Source: CAILHX01 sp046155285
GTDB lineage: Bacteria > Pseudomonadota > Gammaproteobacteria > Burkholderiales > Methylophilaceae
Reading direction: 5' to 3'
Length of the DNA stretch: 64,000 nt
Assembly: GCA_046155285.1 (NCBI GenBank)
Contig: JBJXEA010000011.1
Span: forward strand, 59,656-123,655
Positions 8,594 through 16,682 of the stretch are shown here, piece by piece. The notes under the pieces were generated by a model. The model did no database searches, was not told the origin of the DNA, and saw only the letters and a list, made by a program, of their open reading frames with translations. Both the position numbers and the translations under genes were made by a program. The first letter of the stretch is position 1; each line of letters opens with the position of its first letter.

Positions 8594-9403
8594 ATGCTTT
8601 ATCGCCCCCAACTCACCAACGCCAGCCGCCAAGCCACTTTCCCCGCCATCGCCACGGATGAACACGGTGCACAAGTACCGGTGGAAATCGCCGGCGAACA
8701 TCCGCTAACTTTGTATCTCGACAAGCGCGAAATCGTCACCCTGATGACCTTGGGCGACTCGCCGGAAGCCTTGATTATTGGCTATTTGCGTAACCAAAAA
8801 CTGGTGAAAAAACTAGAAGATATCGTGGCGGTGCAAGTAGATTGGGAAACCAACGCCGTCGCGGTGACCACTAACAGGCAGATTGACGACTTGGATGAGC
8901 GCCTAGGAAAACGCACCGTCACCACCGGCTGCGGCCAAGGCACGGTGTTTGGCGACGTGATGGAAGACATCAGCCACTTGAGCTTGCCGGATGATGTGAC
9001 GCTCAGCAACAAGACTTTATATGCGCTGCTGGAAATCCTGCGCCACCACGATACGCTGTATAAAAAGTCCGGTGCATTGCATAGTTGCGCTTTAGCCAAA
9101 GACAGTGAAATTCTCTATCACGTCGAAGACGTAGGCCGCCACAACGCTGTGGATGCGATTGCCGGCTTTATGTGGCTGGATGGCGTGACTGGAGCTGACA
9201 AGATTTTCTACACCACCGGACGCTTAACCTCAGAAATGGTCATCAAAGCCGCGCAGATGGGCATTCCTTTCATCGTCTCGCGTTCCGGCATTACGCAGAT
9301 GGGGTATGAAGTGGCGCAGCAAGTGGGAATTACATTGATAGGGCGTGCCAAAGGTATGCATTACTTGTTATTTACTGGCGAACATCGGTTTCAGCGCACG
9401 TGA
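8594..9403 (+). CDS. fdhD: FdhD family sulfurtransferase for formate dehydrogenase
   Basis: FdhD passes sulfur from IscS to the pterin cofactor of formate dehydrogenases. The protein (about 269 aa from the ATG at 8594; the frame is open from 8528 but that start would lie inside moaA) has GYLRNQKLV, TTGCGQGTVFGD with one cysteine at the catalytic loop, HSCALA, EDVGRHNAVDAIAG and SRSGITQMG, all family hallmarks. E. coli FdhD has CxxC in the loop; here only the first position is Cys. It follows moaA directly, supporting a role in Mo/W-formate dehydrogenase maturation. Confidence 0.9.
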   Translation: MLYRPQLTNASRQATFPAIATDEHGAQVPVEIAGEHPLTLYLDKREIVTLMTLGDSPEALIIGYLRNQKLVKKLEDIVAVQVDWETNAVAVTTNRQIDDLDERLGKRTVTTGCGQGTVFGDVMEDISHLSLPDDVTLSNKTLYALLEILRHHDTLYKKSGALHSCALAKDSEILYHVEDVGRHNAVDAIAGFMWLDGVTGADKIFYTTGRLTSEMVIKAAQMGIPFIVSRSGITQMGYEVAQQVGITLIGRAKGMHYLLFTGEHRFQRT

Positions 9404-9529
9404 TAGATCTACTTAACATCTGGGCTTTAGAGCGGTGACCGATAAATCGCTTGCAGAGGCGCTGAGAAAGCTGATCATAGGTCTCGTAAGTGTCTAACTA
9501 CCGTACTCCTCATGAGGTCTTCCAAGAGG

Positions 9530-10015
9530 TTAAGCGTGGTGCGGTTGTAATGTAAACTCACCTAACAATTCCACAATAAACTCCCATTCTCGGGGGTCAA
9601 CTGGCGTAATCGACAACCGATTACCGCGCTGCAAAATCCGCATATGCGCGAGTTCAGGGTAGGCGCGTAGTGCCGCCAAACTAAGCAGATTGGTTTTGCG
9701 GACGAGTTTCACGTCCACATTCAGCCAACGTGGGTTTTCAGAGGTGGATTTTGGGTCAAAATACTTATGATTGGGGATGAACTGCAAACGGTCAGGATAG
9801 GCCAGTTTACCCACTTCTGCCAAGCCCGCAATGCCTGGTTCGGCACAGTTAGAGTGATAAAACAACACGCCGTCGCCTAACTGCATTTGGTCGCGCATAA
9901 AGTTACGTGCTTGGTAGTTGCGAACACCGTACCAATCTACGGTCTGATTGGGAAAGTTGGCAAGGTCGTCAATGGAAACGTCCGAGGGTTCGGATTTCAT
10001 TAGCCAGTAGCGCAT
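9530..10015 (-). CDS. EVE domain-containing protein
   Basis: A 161-residue protein covering a single EVE (PUA-like) domain: YWLMKSEPSDVSIDDL at the N-terminus, VDWYGVRNYQARNFMRD, VLFYHSNCAEPGIAG and WLNVDV. EVE domains bind modified bases in DNA or RNA; the bacterial housekeeping role of stand-alone members is not settled. It sits directly downstream of the 6S RNA gene on the same strand. The 126 bases between it and fdhD hold only a 10-base palindrome (9508-9517) and no recognised gene. Confidence 0.9.
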   Translation of the reverse strand: MRYWLMKSEPSDVSIDDLANFPNQTVDWYGVRNYQARNFMRDQMQLGDGVLFYHSNCAEPGIAGLAEVGKLAYPDRLQFIPNHKYFDPKSTSENPRWLNVDVKLVRKTNLLSLAALRAYPELAHMRILQRGNRLSITPVDPREWEFIVELLGEFTLQPHHA

Positions 10016-10039
10016 GGGGAATGGTCAAGGAGAAAAATA

Positions 10040-10214
10040 AATCCCCGCGAGTGTCGTCTTGGCCGGGCTCCTGAACGCTGGGCGTCAGGGGGTCGCAACC
10101 TAGAACACATCAGGCACACCGATGAGGGCGCGCACAACAGCATTCGTAGCGGTCACAACCAATGCAAACATATTGGTTCAAGAAGTTAAAGCCTCAACGA
10201 ACACCGCAGGGAAA
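10040..10214 (-). ncRNA. ssrS: 6S RNA
   Basis: In the 247-base gap after zapA, the minus strand has the 6S closing stem: CCCTGCGGTGTTCG at the 5' side (about 10198-10211) pairing with CGACACTCGCGGGG near the 3' end (about 10043-10056). These enclose about 150 bases of mostly paired sequence with an open central region. Total length (about 175) and position right after zapA match the conserved zapA-ssrS order of proteobacteria. 6S RNA mimics an open promoter and sequesters sigma-70 RNA polymerase. Ends are approximate to within about 10 bases. Confidence 0.85.
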
Positions 10215-10262
10215 CTTAAAAACTGGTATCTAAAAACGAGCATCAAACGGCTGGAGAGTTTG

Positions 10263-10568
10263 TTAGAAGAGTTTTTCCTGATCTAGCAACGCCTGATCCA
10301 AGCGTTCTTGCATGGAATCGATTCTACGCTGAAGACCCCCGATGTCAACACCGCCGGTGCGCGTATTGAGCAGTTCGTTGGTGATATTGAGTGCGGCCAT
10401 GATGGCGATGCGCTCCACACCCACCAGTTTGCCGGAATCGCGGATTTCACCCATGCGCTTATCCAGAAAATCTACCGCTTCCAGCAGGCCTTCTTCTTCC
10501 TCTTCTGGACAGGCGATGCGGAATTCGCGTCCCATGATGGAAACATCCACGTTCTTCACAGCGCTCAC
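10263..10568 (-). CDS. zapA: Cell division protein ZapA
   Basis: A 101-residue Z-ring stabiliser. The N-terminal domain carries VDVSIMGREFRIACPEEEEE, followed by a helical coiled-coil tail (LQRRIDSMQERLDQALLD) used for tetramerisation. The start is a GTG that overlaps the stop of the upstream gene by four bases (GTGA), implying coupled translation. The 6S RNA gene follows. Confidence 0.93.
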   Translation of the reverse strand: MSAVKNVDVSIMGREFRIACPEEEEEGLLEAVDFLDKRMGEIRDSGKLVGVERIAIMAALNITNELLNTRTGGVDIGGLQRRIDSMQERLDQALLDQEKLF

Positions 10569-10813
10569 AGGGTTTCCTCAGAGGGTTCGATAGCAATGCC
10601 CGCAGATATTTCAGAGCTGACTTCTTGGGGTAACTTCTTTATCACGGACTGCAATCGGCTACTGGCAAGTAGCATATTATCTTTGAGTTGACGGCCATCA
10701 TCCTGCGCCTGTGCCAGTGCTTGGCGCAGTTGGTGGTTCTCTAACTTCAAGCGCTCGCTTTGCGTAATAAAACGCTCCAGTGTTGCTTCCAAAACTTTCA
10801 AATCGGCTTCCAT
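10565..10813 (-). CDS. Small coiled-coil protein upstream of zapA (TIGR02449 type)
   Basis: An 82-residue protein predicted to be almost entirely alpha-helical coiled coil (LKVLEATLERFITQSERLKL, LRQALAQAQDDGRQL). Genes of this kind precede zapA in many beta- and gammaproteobacteria and resemble ZapB in size and shape. A role in division alongside ZapA is inferred from context. Confidence 0.82.
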   Translation of the reverse strand: MEADLKVLEATLERFITQSERLKLENHQLRQALAQAQDDGRQLKDNMLLASSRLQSVIKKLPQEVSSEISAGIAIEPSEETL

Positions 10814-10925
10814 GGCGCGTACTATAAAGTTAAAAATGCTTGGCAGTCAACTGTTAAGCTTAATTTTTGAAAGTATTACAGTATGTTAGCGCTAGATTTT
10901 TTATGCGCTTAGCTCATCTGTCGTC

Positions 10926-10931
10926 TATAAT
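10926..10931 (+). promoter_or_regulatory. -10 box of the cobalamin-riboswitch transcript
   Basis: TATAAT, a perfect -10 hexamer, lies just before the riboswitch fold; transcription would begin near 10938. The -35 region is weak (for example TTATGC at 10901-10906, spacing 19). The bases 10814-10925 contain nothing else I recognise. Confidence 0.55.
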
Positions 10932-10942
10932 CGTTTCAAGTT

Positions 10943-11145
10943 GTCAGGTGTTTCCAAACCCAGTCGGGTGAGGAAATTAAACGGGAAACAGGTGCGTTTG
11001 AGTTGGTTTTATCAAGCAATGCCTGTGCTGCCCCCGCAACGGTGAGTAAGTGCGGATTCATCATCCAGCCACTGAGCTTAAACAAGCTTGGGAAGGCGAT
11101 GAGTCAAGACTTACAAGCCCGGAGACCGGCCTAATAACTACGTTG
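10943..11145 (+). promoter_or_regulatory. Cobalamin (AdoCbl) riboswitch
   Basis: The 455-base gap before btuB contains the full set of conserved cobalamin-aptamer blocks: an early AGGTG segment, GGGAAACAGGTG (10983 onward), TGCTGCCCCCGCAACGGT (11026 onward), and the B12 box AAGCCCGGAGACCGGCCT at 11115-11132. Downstream, ATGCA (11231-11235) can pair with TGCAT (11249-11253), just before the GGAG ribosome-binding site at 11257-11260, so the switch may act on translation start. It represses btuB, and possibly btuM, when B12 is plentiful. Aptamer limits are approximate. Confidence 0.95.
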
Positions 11146-11268
11146 GAAATGCCACGGGGTGATGGTGTTGGTCGGCACAGGTTTATTCTGTCCTTCTTGT
11201 TGCTCCTATGGTGGTTTCATCCCTAAAACTATGCATGCGGGGTCGTGTGCATTAATGGAGCAAACAAC

Positions 11269-13173
11269 ATGAATCGTCGTATTTTTGCCGGACTGTTATG
11301 TCTGGCGTCTTCCAGTTTTTCTTTTGCAGAACCAGTTATTCAGACGAATGAGGTGTTGGTAACCGCCACGCGTGTTGCCCGTCCGGATACTGAAACTACT
11401 TATGCCTCGGAGCTGCATACCAGCAGCATGATCGAATCTTCCGGCGCGACTTCGCTCTACGATTATTTTGCGCAACATACTTCCATCAACATATTGCCCA
11501 ACTTTGGCAACAAAGTGACACCGCAGATTGATATGCGCGGCTATGGCTCTGGCAGTGGTTACCAGAATATCGTGGTGACCGTGGATGGACAGCGCCTCAA
11601 CAATGTGGATCTCGTGCCGCAGTTTATTGGTGCGATTCCGCTGGGCGATATTGACCGCATTGAGATTACCAAAGGCAGTGGCTCGGTGATGTTTGGCGAC
11701 GGCGCCAGTGCGGGGTCTATTCAAATTTATACAAAAGCCAGAACCGGAATCTCGGTCAGTGCCTCCGCAGGTAATCACGGAGCAGCTTCAGGTTTCGTGT
11801 CAGCGGGAGTTTCGGAAAAGTATTTTGATCTTAGTGCGAGTGTCGCCCATGACAGTGATGACGGTTTAGCACGTGCAGATATCACCAACCACCGAGACAG
11901 CACGCGCAATAATGCACAGCGCATCAAGCTAAAAATCAAACCTATAGATACATTGCGGGTTAATTTGGAAGCATCAAACTCCAGCACTGACACGCGCTAC
12001 ATCAATCCGCTAACCCTCGCCCAGTTTAATGCTGACCCTAGGCAGGCCGTTGGTACATACACCCATCAAGCTTTCACGTCGCGTTTATGGCGGGTTGGTG
12101 GCGAGTTTGATGTCACGCCCGAAATTAAGCTGAGCGTGAATCGTAGCCAAGAAGATAAGGTTTCGGATTTTATTAGCTTCGCCAATAAATCTAATTATAA
12201 TTACACCTCTAACGATATTGCTGTGCAATATCAGGGTGATAGCTTGGCCGCCACCTTGGGTGTTCAAACTTTTGACGGCTTGCGAATTGGTGCTACAAAC
12301 AACACCAGCAAAGACAATATTGGTGTTTTTGCACAAGCCGAATATCGCTTTGACAACTTTAGTGTTTCAGCGGGTGCGAGGCGCGAGAAGATTGATTATG
12401 AATTTGTGCCGACCGTAGGAGCGGCGCTCAAGGATACGCGTCACTTGAATGCATGGGATATCGGTGCGAATTATCGTTTCAACTCCCAAACCAGCATGTT
12501 TGCAAACTATAACCAAGCATTTCAAGCGCCAGATATTGATCGGTTCTTTACTTTTTTAGGGACTTTCAACGGCTTTATCACACCGCAAAAATCGCGCACT
12601 TTGAATCTAGGAGTGAACCATAACGTGACCAACAATCGCTTCAAGTTCACTGTGTTTAGGGCGGAGTTGGATAACGAAATCTATTTTGATCCAGTGAGCG
12701 GTATCAACACCAACATTGATCAATCGCACAAATACGGGCTGGAAGCGCAAGACCAATGGCAAATCACTGATAAGTTAAGTAGCTCGCTAGTCTACACCTA
12801 TACTCGTGCCATTATGGACAAAGCCACGCAAGGCGCGGGCGCGTTTGATGGTAAAAACTTGCCCGGAGTGCCTGAGCATGGCGTGACGGCGAGCTTGAAT
12901 TACGTGCCTTTGCCTAACACTAACTTAAATGTTAGTCATACCTGGCGCGCTTCTGCTTATGCCATCAACGACTTTTCCAACAACTTTACGCAACGCCAGA
13001 GCAACTACCAATCCACCAGCGTGGCCTTGAGTTACCAATACAAAAACATGCAATGGTTTGCGGCGGTGAATAATCTGTTTGAGCATGAAAACGCTTTGTT
13101 TGTGCAGGACGATGCCATCTATCCAGTGGACTATTCGCGCCAGTTGCGGATAGGCATGAAAGCGGATTTTTAG
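11269..13173 (+). CDS. btuB: TonB-dependent vitamin B12 receptor BtuB
   Basis: A 634-residue outer-membrane receptor: signal peptide (MNRRIFAGLLCLASSSFSFA), TonB-box-like segment NEVLVTATR, plug domain (about residues 30-150, with DMRGYG and VTVDGQRLNNVDL), and a 22-strand barrel ending in MKADF. The ATG at 11269 has GGAG eight bases upstream and is preferred to the GTG at 11245. Its position behind a cobalamin riboswitch and before btuM, bluB and cobU makes corrinoid uptake very likely. Confidence 0.94.
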   Translation: MNRRIFAGLLCLASSSFSFAEPVIQTNEVLVTATRVARPDTETTYASELHTSSMIESSGATSLYDYFAQHTSINILPNFGNKVTPQIDMRGYGSGSGYQNIVVTVDGQRLNNVDLVPQFIGAIPLGDIDRIEITKGSGSVMFGDGASAGSIQIYTKARTGISVSASAGNHGAASGFVSAGVSEKYFDLSASVAHDSDDGLARADITNHRDSTRNNAQRIKLKIKPIDTLRVNLEASNSSTDTRYINPLTLAQFNADPRQAVGTYTHQAFTSRLWRVGGEFDVTPEIKLSVNRSQEDKVSDFISFANKSNYNYTSNDIAVQYQGDSLAATLGVQTFDGLRIGATNNTSKDNIGVFAQAEYRFDNFSVSAGARREKIDYEFVPTVGAALKDTRHLNAWDIGANYRFNSQTSMFANYNQAFQAPDIDRFFTFLGTFNGFITPQKSRTLNLGVNHNVTNNRFKFTVFRAELDNEIYFDPVSGINTNIDQSHKYGLEAQDQWQITDKLSSSLVYTYTRAIMDKATQGAGAFDGKNLPGVPEHGVTASLNYVPLPNTNLNVSHTWRASAYAINDFSNNFTQRQSNYQSTSVALSYQYKNMQWFAAVNNLFEHENALFVQDDAIYPVDYSRQLRIGMKADF

Positions 13174-13226
13174 TGATATGATTCAAGCCATGCGTTTATA
13201 ACAAGAGATATTTTTAGGAGAATGCA

Positions 13227-13802
13227 ATGCATAACGATTTGATTAAATTACCTACAGCAAAAACGTTGACTATCGCAGGGAGCATTGGATTTTTCATGCT
13301 GCTCACGCGTGGCAGTCATGTGCTGACCCTGGTGGCCTTGCCCGACGCTAGTCTGGCGCTGTTGTTGTTGGGCGGGCTAATGCTGAAGCGTGCAAACTGG
13401 TTTTTGACCTTCGTGGTTTTGGCTACAGCGATTGATTTTGGTGCTGCCTCGGTGGATTCCCTGCAAGGCTTTTGCATCACCAACGGCTATTGGGGCATGT
13501 TGCCGACCTATGCGGCGATGTGGCTGGGTGGACGCTGGCTGGCGAAGCAACAAGATGCCTTCGCCGCAATGCCTTATGCGGTTGTAGGCTTGATAAGCAC
13601 CAGCATCGCGTTCGTCATTTCCACGCAAACCTACTACCTGTTCTCAGGCCGTTTCCCTAATACCGGTGTGCTGGAAACCATGCAATATGGCTGGGAATAT
13701 TTGCCTAGTTATTTGGGCTTTACCGCGATGTATCTGGCAGTGGCTTGGCTAGGGGCTCAAGGTTTACGTCGCCTGATCGTGGCGCGACCTGTAGATGTTT
13801 AA
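13227..13802 (+). CDS. btuM: BtuM-type solitary cobalamin transporter (ECF S-component-like)
   Basis: A 191-residue integral membrane protein with about six hydrophobic helices. It fits BtuM, a small ECF S-component homolog from betaproteobacteria such as Thiobacillus that carries cobalamin across the inner membrane without a dedicated ECF module. BtuM proteins have a conserved cysteine near residue 80 that ligates and decyanates the cobalt; here Cys83 in SLQGFCITNGYWG is in the right place. It lies 53 bases after btuB, has a GGAG site before the ATG, and precedes bluB. Alternative: an unrelated uncharacterised membrane protein. Confidence 0.78.
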   Translation: MHNDLIKLPTAKTLTIAGSIGFFMLLTRGSHVLTLVALPDASLALLLLGGLMLKRANWFLTFVVLATAIDFGAASVDSLQGFCITNGYWGMLPTYAAMWLGGRWLAKQQDAFAAMPYAVVGLISTSIAFVISTQTYYLFSGRFPNTGVLETMQYGWEYLPSYLGFTAMYLAVAWLGAQGLRRLIVARPVDV

Positions 13803-13820
13803 GCCATTTTAATTAAGGTA

Positions 13821-13845
13821 AAGGCCGCCCTGTGCGGCCTTTTTT
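13821..13845 (+). terminator. Intrinsic terminator after btuM, touching the bluB start codon
   Basis: An 8-bp stem AAGGCCGC/GCGGCCTT (13821-13828 with 13834-13841), 5-base loop, followed by a T run to 13845. The T run directly abuts the bluB ATG at 13846. It ends the btuB-btuM transcript or acts as an attenuator for bluB. Confidence 0.8.
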
Positions 13846-14502
13846 ATGAACAAACCTAACCCATATGCATTTAATTCGGTTGAACAAGCCGCCGTTTACC
13901 GCGCCATCACTGAGCGACGCGACATGCGTCACTTTAATTCTGACGCCGTAGATGAGGCCTTACTTATGCGCTTGCTAGAAGCGGCACATCACGCCCCTAG
14001 CGTTGGTTTGATGCAACCTTGGCGTTTTATTCGCATTACCAATTTTGCACTACGGAAAAGCATCCATGCCTTGGTAGAAGAAGAACGTCAGCGTACAGCT
14101 CAGGAATTGGATGAGCGCGGACAAGAGTTTATGCGACTCAAAGTAGAAAGCGTAATGGAATGCGGTGAGTTGCTAATTGCTGGTTTAATGGATGGACGCG
14201 AACATCATGTGTTCGGTCGTCGTACCTTGCCAGAAATGGATTTAGCCTCGGTGGCCTGCGCCATTCAAAACATGTGGCTAGCAGCGCGTGCAGAGGGGCT
14301 GGGCTTGGGTTGGGTGTCTATATTTGATCCCGAAAAATTGGCAGCTTTGCTCGCCATGCCAACAGGAAGCAAGCCCATTGCTATTCTGTGCTTAGGCCAT
14401 GTAGAGACCTTCTATACCGCACCAATGCTGGAATTGGAAGGTTGGGCTAAAGTTCGCCCGCTGCAAGAATTGGTGTTTAACAATGTTTGGGGTGAGCAGT
14501 GA
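13846..14502 (+). CDS. bluB: 5,6-dimethylbenzimidazole synthase
   Basis: A 218-residue nitroreductase-fold flavoenzyme that cuts FMNH2 to make DMB, the lower ligand of B12. Diagnostic segments are ERRDMRHF (about residue 24), HHAPSVGLMQPWRFI, LPEMDLASVACAIQNMWLAA and EGLGLGWVSIFDP. It has no visible Shine-Dalgarno sequence because a terminator hairpin ends at its ATG; no other start codon is available before the conserved region. It overlaps cobU by four bases. Confidence 0.93.
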   Translation: MNKPNPYAFNSVEQAAVYRAITERRDMRHFNSDAVDEALLMRLLEAAHHAPSVGLMQPWRFIRITNFALRKSIHALVEEERQRTAQELDERGQEFMRLKVESVMECGELLIAGLMDGREHHVFGRRTLPEMDLASVACAIQNMWLAARAEGLGLGWVSIFDPEKLAALLAMPTGSKPIAILCLGHVETFYTAPMLELEGWAKVRPLQELVFNNVWGEQ

Positions 14503-15026
14503 ACAAAACGCTAGTGTTAGGCGGTGCGCGTTCTGGAAAAAGTGGTTACGCTGAGCGATTGGCGGTGGAATCAGACTTGTCGGTGACCTATATCGCCACC
14601 GCACAGGTGAACGATGACGAATTCGCTAAACGCATCCAACAGCACAAAATACGCCGTCCAGCGCATTGGATATTGGTGGAAGAACCATTTTTGTTGACAG
14701 AAACATTGAGCAAACATGCAACAGCAGACCATTGTTTGATCGTGGATTGCCTAACCTTGTGGCTGGCGCAGTGGATTTGTGACGACTGCAAGCCGCCGCA
14801 GGATAGGACTTGGGAGTCCGAACGTCAGGCATTCTTAAATGTGCTACCCAACTTGCCCGGCGAGATCATTCTGGTCAGCAATGAAGTCGGCATGGGCATT
14901 GTACCTTTGGGTGAAATCAATCGCCGCTTTCAAGATGAGCAGGGTCGGCTAAATCAGGCCTTAGCCAAAATTTGCGATAGCGTGGTTTTTATGGCGGCGG
15001 GTTTGCCAATGGCGCTTAAAGGGTAA
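14499..15026 (+). CDS. cobU: Adenosylcobinamide kinase / adenosylcobinamide-phosphate guanylyltransferase
   Basis: A 175-residue P-loop enzyme of the nucleotide-loop assembly pathway. It shows Walker A GGARSGKSGYAERLA, TYIATAQ, the histidine in QQHKIRRPAHW, the LIVDCLTLWLAQW strand and the NEVGMGIVP motif. Together with BluB and BtuB/BtuM it fits a B12 salvage or late-synthesis block; no corrin-ring genes are in the window. Confidence 0.95.
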   Translation: MNKTLVLGGARSGKSGYAERLAVESDLSVTYIATAQVNDDEFAKRIQQHKIRRPAHWILVEEPFLLTETLSKHATADHCLIVDCLTLWLAQWICDDCKPPQDRTWESERQAFLNVLPNLPGEIILVSNEVGMGIVPLGEINRRFQDEQGRLNQALAKICDSVVFMAAGLPMALKG

Positions 15027-15029
15027 GCC

Positions 15030-15058
15030 TTGAACGGCTTGCAAGGTGAGGGGATAAT
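15030..15058 (+). promoter_or_regulatory. Sigma-70 promoter for trpGDC-hemB
   Basis: TTGAAC (15030-15035) and GATAAT (15053-15058) are separated by exactly 17 bases, about 37 bases before the trpG start. This suggests trpGDC is transcribed separately from the B12 genes upstream. Confidence 0.6.
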
Positions 15059-15094
15059 GCACTCCTGTGCAACATTAGCTTTAGGCAAAATAAT

Positions 15095-15661
15095 ATGCTG
15101 TTGATGATAGATAATTACGACTCCTTCACCTACAACCTCGTGCAATACCTAGGTGAGTTGGGGCAGGAGGTCGTGGTGTACCGCAACGATGAGATTGACT
15201 TGGCGAAAGTGGCCGAGCTGAAGCCACGTCACATTGTGATTTCACCAGGCCCCTGTACACCGAATGAAGCGGGCATTTCTGTGCCGCTGATTAAAGAATT
15301 CGCCGGGAAAATCCCTATGCTGGGCGTGTGCCTTGGGCATCAGAGCATAGGCCAAGCATTTGGCGGCAATATCATCCATGCCAAGCATGTGATGCATGGT
15401 AAGACCTCAGCAGTGTCGCACAACAGTGTTGGTGTTTTCAAAGGCTTGCCCAATCCATTCACCGCTACGCGCTATCACTCGCTGGTGATCGAGCGCGAAA
15501 CCTGCCCTGATTGTCTGGAAGTCACCGCGTGGACGGAGGACGGCGAAATCATGGGGGTGCGCCATAAAACGTTAGCGATTGAGGGCGTGCAATTTCATCC
15601 GGAATCCATACTCACCGAGCATGGTCACGACCTGTTAAATAACTTCCTGAAAAGTTACTGA
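15095..15661 (+). CDS. trpG: Anthranilate synthase component II (glutamine amidotransferase)
   Basis: A 188-residue class I amidotransferase supplying ammonia to TrpE, and often also to PabB for folate. It has the start MLLMIDNYDSFTYNLVQYL, the oxyanion strand SPGPCTPNEAGIS, the nucleophile in LGVCLGHQSIGQAFGG (Cys about 79), and the His/Glu pair in VQFHPESILTEHG. It abuts trpD, so it belongs to tryptophan synthesis. trpE is not in the window; upstream is cobU. Confidence 0.95.
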   Translation: MLLMIDNYDSFTYNLVQYLGELGQEVVVYRNDEIDLAKVAELKPRHIVISPGPCTPNEAGISVPLIKEFAGKIPMLGVCLGHQSIGQAFGGNIIHAKHVMHGKTSAVSHNSVGVFKGLPNPFTATRYHSLVIERETCPDCLEVTAWTEDGEIMGVRHKTLAIEGVQFHPESILTEHGHDLLNNFLKSY

Positions 15662-16680
15662 TGTTCAAAGACATGCTTTCCAAGCTGCTACAACGTGCTG
15701 ATTTATCGCGCGATGAAATGCTGGCCGTGATGCGCCAAGTGATGGCGGGCGAACTAACGCCCGCTCAAATTTCAGCCTTGCTGGTGGCGCTGCGAATAAA
15801 GGGCGAGACAGTGGATGAAATCGCCGCCGCCGCCCAAGTGATGCGCGAGCTTTCTACCAAGGTCACCATTGCCGACACCACGCATTTGATAGACACCTGC
15901 GGTACCGGCGGCGATGGCATTCAAACTTTTAATGTTTCCACCGTTTCGGCTGTGGTGGCCGCGGCGGCAGGTGCAAAAGTCGCCAAGCACGGTGGACGCT
16001 CGGTGTCATCCACCTGCGGCAGTGCGGATGTGCTGGAAGCGCTGGGAGTCAATGTCAATCTAAATCCAGAGCAAGTCGCAGCCAGTGTGGATCAAATCGG
16101 CATCGGCTTCATGTTCGCCCCCAACCATCACAGCGCAATGAAACACTCGGCTCCGGTGCGGCGTGAACTTGGTGTACGCACACTATTTAATCTATTGGGG
16201 CCGCTCACTAACCCTGCCGGTGCTAAGCGACAGCTGATGGGGGTGTTTGACCCAGCATTGACGGGCAAGCTGGCGCAAGTCTTAAAGCAGCTCGGCAGTG
16301 AGCATGTGTTGGTGGTGCATGGCGCTGACGGCATGGACGAAATCTCGTTTTCTGGCGATACCTACGTGGCGGAATTGAAAAATGGCGAGGTAAAAGAGTT
16401 CGTACTGAATCCACAGATGTTTGGCATGAGTCTGCATCAGGCCAGCAGCATCCGCGTGCAGAATGCTGCAGAATCTAAAGCTATGATTCTTGATGTGCTG
16501 AACGGAAAAATCGGTGCAGCGCGCGACATCGTGCTGCTGAACGCGGGTGCGGCGATTTATGTGGCTGGCGTGGTAGAAGGTCTGCAAGACGGTATCGCCA
16601 AGGCGGCTGAGGTGATTGATAACGGCGCCGCAAAAACAAAAATGGAGCAGCTCATCGCTTTTTCTAAGCAGCAAGGTTAG
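15661..16680 (+). CDS. trpD: Anthranilate phosphoribosyltransferase
   Basis: A 339-residue enzyme joining anthranilate and PRPP. It shows the PRPP loop IDTCGTGGDGIQTFNVST (about residues 78-95), KHGGRSVSSTCGSADVLEALG, APNHHSAMKHSAPVRRELGVR, and GPLTNPA. The start overlaps the trpG stop by one base; trpC follows after two bases. Confidence 0.97.
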   Translation: MFKDMLSKLLQRADLSRDEMLAVMRQVMAGELTPAQISALLVALRIKGETVDEIAAAAQVMRELSTKVTIADTTHLIDTCGTGGDGIQTFNVSTVSAVVAAAAGAKVAKHGGRSVSSTCGSADVLEALGVNVNLNPEQVAASVDQIGIGFMFAPNHHSAMKHSAPVRRELGVRTLFNLLGPLTNPAGAKRQLMGVFDPALTGKLAQVLKQLGSEHVLVVHGADGMDEISFSGDTYVAELKNGEVKEFVLNPQMFGMSLHQASSIRVQNAAESKAMILDVLNGKIGAARDIVLLNAGAAIYVAGVVEGLQDGIAKAAEVIDNGAAKTKMEQLIAFSKQQG

Positions 16681-16682
16681 CC

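Noticed and set aside
9404..9529. Possible small RNA between fdhD and the EVE gene
   Set aside because: Only a 10-base palindrome is seen; no promoter-terminator pair or known RNA pattern.
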